Assembly (NCBI GenBank): GCA_965261775.1 | Contig: OZ253477.1 | Coordinates: forward strand, 1,612,001 to 1,676,000 | Reading direction: 5' to 3' | Source of the DNA: G965261775 sp965261775 | GTDB lineage: Bacteria > Pseudomonadota > Gammaproteobacteria > Eutrophobiales > Eutrophobiaceae | Length of the DNA: 64,000 nt | Part shown: in pieces, positions 61,342 to 64,000 of the stretch | How the letters are laid out: each line of letters starts with the position of its first letter | How positions within the stretch are numbered: position 1 is the first letter of the stretch | Program-made: the position numbers and the translations under genes | Notes under the pieces: model-generated | What the model was told of the DNA's origin: nothing | The model's database searches: none | What the model saw: the letters and a program-made list of their open reading frames with translations, nothing else

Positions 61342-64000
61342 CTAGCCCGTCCAGCCCAGCCCGGCGGAGACGCAGTTGATCGATAACAGCAGCGGGACCA
61401 GATCATCCAGTGAGTGTTCTCCCTTTTTGCTACGAAATTCCCTGACCAGCAGTACCTGCTCAATGCCGGCCTGATGCAATACAGGCAGACGTCGATTAAG
61501 TTTTCGGCTGAACCGTTTGAACCGTTCGCACAATATTTTTTCGCCCGTTATCTCCAGGATTCTCTCCACCGTGAGTCGATATTCTTTTTCTATCATGCCG
61601 AATATATTGCCGCGCAGGGCTTCATCCGGTAGCAGTTCCGAGTAGGCTTTGCAGACTTCCATATCCACCAGTGCCAGTGTTTTTTCCGTTTCACCAATAA
61701 TCAGACGGAACAGGCGCGAATGAATAAACATTTCGTTGAGCAGTGAAATGCCCGTTTCACCTTGTTCTTTGATAAAACGATCCAGGGCGGTGCCGACACC
61801 ATACCAGCCCGTAATCATGTGCCTGTTTTGGGTCCAGGAAAATACCCAGGGGATAGCCCTGAGGTCGTCCAGTGTCCTGGCGCCGAAACGCCTTGCCGGG
61901 CGCGACCCGATATTCATTTCCGCCAGTTCATCAACCGGACTGGCAGCATTGTAATAGTCGATCAGACCTCTGGCCTCTGCCAGTTCTCTATATTTTTCAC
62001 AGGCGAATTCGGAAAGCTTTTCCATTGCCTGACTAAATTTCTCCTGCGTTTCCGGCGCGGTTTCATGTACAGTCTGCAGGGTGTGTTCAAAGATGCTGGC
62101 AACCAGCAGTTCTATCTGATATTGCGCCGTCCCTTCATTGGCGTATTTGGAGGAGACAACCTCGCCCTGTTCCGTGATCCGCATCTTGCCGTTAATGGAA
62201 CCGGCGGGTTGCGCGGCAATGGCCAGACTGGTCGGTGCGCCACCGCGACTCACGGAACCGCCGCGACCGTGAAAAAAAGAGATCGGAATGCCGTGTTCCT
62301 GCCCGACTCTGGTCAGGTTCACCTGAGCCTTGTGCAATTCCCAGTTGGCCGTTAGATAGCCTCCATCTTTATTTGAATCAGAGTAACCGATCATGACTTC
62401 CTGTATGCCTGTATGCCGATCAACGGAACGTCTGACCACCGGAATCTTCAGTAATGCCTTCATGACACGGGGAGCGTGACGCAGGTCGTCAATCGTTTCA
62501 AACAGCGGTAGAATGGGCAGGCGGCTATATTGGCGACCGCGCTCTCCACAAAACAAACCGCCATACTTCGCTAACAGATAGACCCCTAAAATGTCACTGA
62601 CCGATCGGGCCATGCTTAGAATAAAATGCCCGAAGACTTCAGTCCCAAGTTGCTTCATCATCCCGGCGGACATCTTGAACAGTCCCAGCGTTGACTCCGC
62701 TGTTTCGTCCAGGCTGGAAAATGTCGGCAAGCGACTCAGCGGCTTGTTTAATTCCGTCAGAATCCAGGTTTCCCAATCGGCGCTTTCCAAATCCGGCGGT
62801 TCTTTTTCATGACCGTGTATCGCTTTATAAATCGCGCTCAGGGTATGATTGATCACCGTGGTATTTTCACGCAAGTCCAGTCGCGCCGTATGAAAACCGA
62901 ATGCTTCGGCCTTTTGTAGCACAGGGGTCACCATGACATTGGCCAACTCCTTGCAGTTGCTTCGTCTCAAACCGGCGATGAGTTGTTTCAGATGCTTGAT
63001 AAATTCGGCGGCGTCAAGATAGCGAATGGCATTGAAATGGTCTGCTTCGGTTTGCAGGGTGCCGCGCAACTTAAATAACATACAGACGATGAACTGGCGG
63101 AACACCTCTCCCGGATTTCTTTCCGAAACGTGTTCAAGTTCATCAATGCCCCGCAATATTTTTTTGAGATCAGCATCAAATTTTGTTGATACCCTGACAC
63201 TGGTGCAGGAGATACTCAGTTTTTCTAACAAGTGCTGTAGTGATTCAATATAGTGCAGTAAAATCGCACGCCGGTTCTTCAGCAGGGTTTCTTTGGTAAC
63301 GGTGTTGGTAACCAGGGGGTTACCGTCGCGATCCCCCCCGATCCAGGAACCGAACTGAAAAAATGGCGGCACTGAAAAATCGGCTTTGGGATAATTGAGT
63401 TTTAATGCCCACTTCAGTTTTTCGTACGTTTCGGGGACACAGCCAAACAGGGATTGTTCAAAGAAATGCAGTCCCCAAGCGACTTCCTGCGACACAGAGG
63501 GTTTTTCCAGGCGCAATTCACCCGTCAGCCACAGCAGGTCAATTTCATTGCGTAAGGCATCGACAAATTTCCGCCGCTCACGCGATGTCCAGCGCGTCGC
63601 TTCAATTCGATATAACAGAACGTAAATGCGCCGATGGATTTCCAGCACCGTCACCCGTTTTGCCTCGGTGGGATGTGCAGTAACTGTAGGGCGTATGTGC
63701 GTCTTTTCCAGCAGTTTTCGGATATCATCGGCACTGATATTGGCGTCTTTTGCCTGTTTCAGTACGTTGGCGAAGGTCCCGGGGACGTTTTCCAGACCGT
63801 ATTCCTTCTCGGCGATACGGCGTCGGCGCATGGCGGTATTTTCTTCGGCGACGTTCAGAAGCTGGAACCAGATGCCCCATGCCTGCAACACACCCACCAA
63901 AAGGTCGTTGTCTCCGGGCGGGACCGGTTTCTTTCCGTCAAAATAAGGGAGTATTGCCTTTTTTCGGTGACGAATAACCTGTTTCAGTTGCTCGCTTAAA
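61342..64000 (-). CDS. ppc: Phosphoenolpyruvate carboxylase (5' end beyond right edge)
   Basis: Anaplerotic carboxylation of PEP to oxaloacetate. Catalytic TAHPTEAKRVTVLEIHRR, SWIGGDRDGNPLV, FHGRGGSVSRGGAP and WVFSWTQNRH are all present. The frame continues to the right edge (LSEQLKQVIRHRKKAILPYF...), so the start is outside. The C terminus reads NCVSAGLGWTG where most bacterial enzymes end AGMRNTG; the asparagine that contributes to the aspartate inhibitor site is replaced, which may weaken feedback inhibition. The 252-bp gap to the restriction gene shows nothing clear. Confidence 0.96.
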   Translation of the reverse strand, partial: LSEQLKQVIRHRKKAILPYFDGKKPVPPGDNDLLVGVLQAWGIWFQLLNVAEENTAMRRRRIAEKEYGLENVPGTFANVLKQAKDANISADDIRKLLEKTHIRPTVTAHPTEAKRVTVLEIHRRIYVLLYRIEATRWTSRERRKFVDALRNEIDLLWLTGELRLEKPSVSQEVAWGLHFFEQSLFGCVPETYEKLKWALKLNYPKADFSVPPFFQFGSWIGGDRDGNPLVTNTVTKETLLKNRRAILLHYIESLQHLLEKLSISCTSVRVSTKFDADLKKILRGIDELEHVSERNPGEVFRQFIVCMLFKLRGTLQTEADHFNAIRYLDAAEFIKHLKQLIAGLRRSNCKELANVMVTPVLQKAEAFGFHTARLDLRENTTVINHTLSAIYKAIHGHEKEPPDLESADWETWILTELNKPLSRLPTFSSLDETAESTLGLFKMSAGMMKQLGTEVFGHFILSMARSVSDILGVYLLAKYGGLFCGERGRQYSRLPILPLFETIDDLRHAPRVMKALLKIPVVRRSVDRHTGIQEVMIGYSDSNKDGGYLTANWELHKAQVNLTRVGQEHGIPISFFHGRGGSVSRGGAPTSLAIAAQPAGSINGKMRITEQGEVVSSKYANEGTAQYQIELLVASIFEHTLQTVHETAPETQEKFSQAMEKLSEFACEKYRELAEARGLIDYYNAASPVDELAEMNIGSRPARRFGARTLDDLRAIPWVFSWTQNRHMITGWYGVGTALDRFIKEQGETGISLLNEMFIHSRLFRLIIGETEKTLALVDMEVCKAYSELLPDEALRGNIFGMIEKEYRLTVERILEITGEKILCERFKRFSRKLNRRLPVLHQAGIEQVLLVREFRSKKGEHSLDDLVPLLLSINCVSAGLGWTG

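Noticed and set aside
61126..61386. 86-residue plus-strand frame starting MRDMCGVGGIERGDLL
   Set aside because: It runs into the 3' end of ppc on the opposite strand and has no supporting RBS or motif.

Overview
The window comes from a gammaproteobacterium-like chromosome near its replication origin. The order rpmH-rnpA-yidD-yidC-mnmE, with dnaA-dnaN-gyrB divergent from it, places the origin around 45.5-48.8 kb. The other core blocks (coaD/rsmD/M16 peptidases facing ftsY-rpoH, a CtaB/CtaA/Surf1/CtaG aa3-oxidase cluster, and bioBFHCD facing comF) are typical of Gammaproteobacteria with an aerobic respiratory chain. I cannot name genus or species. recF is absent from between dnaN and gyrB, and ftsE/ftsX are absent from between ftsY and rpoH.

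Region 1 (1 to about 14.8 kb) is a visibly GC-richer accessory island. It starts with the 3' part of an SF2/SNF2-type helicase gene and a 1204-residue Eco57I/TaqI-class adenine methyltransferase, which look like part of a helicase-methylase defence or restriction module cut by the left edge. Next comes an array of Sel1-repeat membrane protein genes on the minus strand: three intact genes with 10, 6 and 12 repeats, plus two C-terminal remnants. They share a promoter/RBS cassette, an N-terminal two-helix membrane anchor and a C-terminal module. A GalD/PrpF-type tautomerase gene has been dropped into the array. The island closes with an intact HTH-ImmA/IrrE peptidase gene coupled to a broken DUF4411 PIN-like toxin gene.

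Region 2 (14.8-20.5 kb) is a surface-glycan segment: an O-antigen ligase-like protein, a GT2 glycosyltransferase, a truncated adenylating-enzyme homologue with a degenerate nucleotide loop, a chimeric pseudogene and an intact small sulfotransferase.

Region 3 (20.5-43.1 kb) is housekeeping: ggt, coaD, rsmD, two M16 peptidase-family proteins, ftsY, rpoH preceded by a perfect CIRCE operator, exported MsrA/MsrB, cytochrome c oxidase structural and assembly genes, the complete biotin operon and comF.

Region 4 (43.1-57.4 kb) is the origin region: gyrB, two parS-like sites in the slot where recF normally lies, dnaN, an AT-rich spacer with DnaA boxes, dnaA, then rpmH to mnmE. It continues with mutM and a Gld-like ABC transporter operon. 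Region 5 (57.4-64 kb) has a possible small gene, a DesA-type desaturase with an extra C-terminal domain, a compact type II restriction-modification pair and a phosphoenolpyruvate carboxylase gene that runs off the right edge.

The least ordinary content is the Sel1 array next to the helicase-methylase module, and the regulatory and segregation sites (CIRCE at rpoH, parS between gyrB and dnaN). I saw no rRNA, tRNA, CRISPR array or intact insertion sequence.
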